Origin: Ruegeria atlantica
GTDB taxonomy: Bacteria; Pseudomonadota; Alphaproteobacteria; Rhodobacterales; Rhodobacteraceae
Assembly (NCBI GenBank): GCA_013032095.1
Contig: WQBJ01000008.1
Span: forward strand, 62,001 to 126,000
DNA length: 64,000 bases
Reading direction: 5' to 3'
Shown: positions 63,327-64,000 of the stretch, one piece after another
Position numbering within the stretch: the first letter of the stretch is position 1
Layout of the letters: each line of letters starts with the position of its first letter
Made by a program: the position numbers and the translations under genes
The notes under the pieces: model-generated
The model's database searches: none
The model's input: only the letters and a program-made list of their open reading frames with translations
Told to the model about the DNA's origin: nothing

Positions 63327-64000
63327 TGGTCCTCCAGTTCGGAAAAAGCTGGTCTCGCCGCGCGTCCAAGATGGGTTCGTCATTCTTTGAAAACAACTCA
63401 ACTCAAAGTCCAGCACGTTGGGATCTTGAAGCTAGACGCGCAAGCGAGGATAGGTCAGAACACCGGTAAGTCAATCGCCGCACCAAGAGCACGCTGGGTG
63501 GCAAGCGTAGGTTACGTGGTGTGACTAGGGTTGCTGTATCGAAGAGGTTCTTTGCTTTCAGGTTGCCGGGCCACGGCCGTGTCTGGGTTAAGAGATCATT
63601 CTGATCTTCGCAATGCTTGTCCTCAATTCAGCAACTCCAAGTATGTTAGAATTTCAAACTCACTCGACCAAGCAATGAATTTTATTTTTTCTTGGGCGGT
63701 GGTCCTCGCGATTTGTAGAGGGTGGTCTTGGAGCTTATTTGAGAGGACTTGTCGATACCAGCACTGCGACGATCAACGGAATACTACGCGCACTGCAAGA
63801 GGAAGGAGTTATACCAAGCGCTCAGTAACTTCTCTCATTCCGACTAAGTTTACGCGATGTTTCCCAAACACTCTGTCCTAACCTATCATTTCAGATGAGA
63901 ACGCCGCGTTATGATGGCAGTTCATCGACAGGTCTTAGTCGATACGAATAACAGTGAGGAACTTTGGCGCTGGTCTTTTGAGGTTAGGATTGCAACGTAA
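63327..64000. other. Right-end region without an intact gene
   Basis: 674 bases. No frame has a convincing ribosome site together with a family match; a short fragment at 63703-63828 looks like a gene remnant. Low-GC in places. The window may cut off a neighbouring gene. Confidence 0.45.
63703..63828 (+). pseudogene. Possible gene remnant (C-terminal-like fragment)
   Basis: Frame ending in TAA at 63826-63828 translates to SSRFVEGGLGAYLRGLVDTS and then TATINGILRALQEEGVIPSAQ, which reads as an ordinary protein C-terminus. There is no start nearby, and an in-frame TGA lies 30 bases upstream. Family not recognised. Confidence 0.3.

Noticed and set aside
63531..63881. 116-codon plus-strand frame near the right end
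   Set aside because: Composition rich in Cys, Arg and Ser with no domain; a different frame in the same stretch (63703-63828) reads more like a true protein fragment.

Overview
The window looks like a chromosomal segment of a marine alphaproteobacterium of the Roseobacter group (Rhodobacteraceae). I infer this from moderately high GC coding DNA, TRAP and HAAT-type ABC uptake systems, CoA-acylating methylmalonate-semialdehyde dehydrogenase next to alanine dehydrogenase, a RirA-type iron box before hemP, and a urea transport plus urease cluster. No phage, IS element, CRISPR array or replication origin was recognised. One tRNA gene, tRNA-Trp(CCA), is present.

Layout. 1-2.6 kb: a partial minus-strand gene, a LysR regulator, a lone LptF/LptG-type permease and a DUF1127 small protein. 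3.0-12.9 kb: a catabolic locus. It has a B12-binding mutase-like protein, a XRE-cupin regulator, an omega-amino acid:pyruvate aminotransferase, mmsA, ald and a TRAP transporter; together they look like a route for a short omega-amino acid to acyl-CoA plus ammonia. 13.2-14.1 kb: tRNA-Trp and a DUF374 acyltransferase. 14.1-22.3 kb (minus, with a divergent LysR): a self-sufficient cytoplasmic reductive dehalogenase fused to its own FMN/2Fe-2S reductase, followed by a three-subunit molybdenum hydroxylase and a MoaD-like protein. 22.3-29.8 kb: an FAD amine-oxidase-like protein, an acyltransferase-like protein, a fused alpha-beta 2-oxoacid dehydrogenase E1, LysR, an acyl-CoA dehydrogenase and TetR. 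29.8-34.3 kb: a TetR-box-controlled NTF2-like gene with a PPOX-family gene, then a copper-ATPase/CueR pair. 34.4-40.1 kb: a 3-hydroxyisobutyrate-dehydrogenase-like enzyme; a 1021-residue kinase/M23 peptidase/aminotransferase fusion with a His/Cys tail; hemP with a coupled hypothetical gene; and a HAD phosphatase.

40.4-57.4 kb is a nitrogen-acquisition block. A complete branched-chain-amide-type ABC transporter and urtABCDE lie on the minus strand, and ureD-A-(small membrane protein)-B-C-E-F-G lies divergently on the plus strand. Urea imported by Urt would be hydrolysed by urease, with UreDEFG loading nickel.

57.4-64 kb has lower GC and looks accessory. It holds a glycosyltransferase N-terminal half joined in frame to an outer-membrane beta-barrel protein, a small secreted protein, a TolB/TPR-like protein, a phospholipase D lipoprotein and degenerate-looking DNA.

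The observations most worth following are: the B12 protein in an omega-amino acid pathway; the dehalogenase linked to a molybdenum hydroxylase; the kinase-peptidase-aminotransferase fusion; an exactly 19-residue insertion in UreC; and the glycosyltransferase/beta-barrel chimera. All calls come from reading the sequence and family knowledge; no database search was run.
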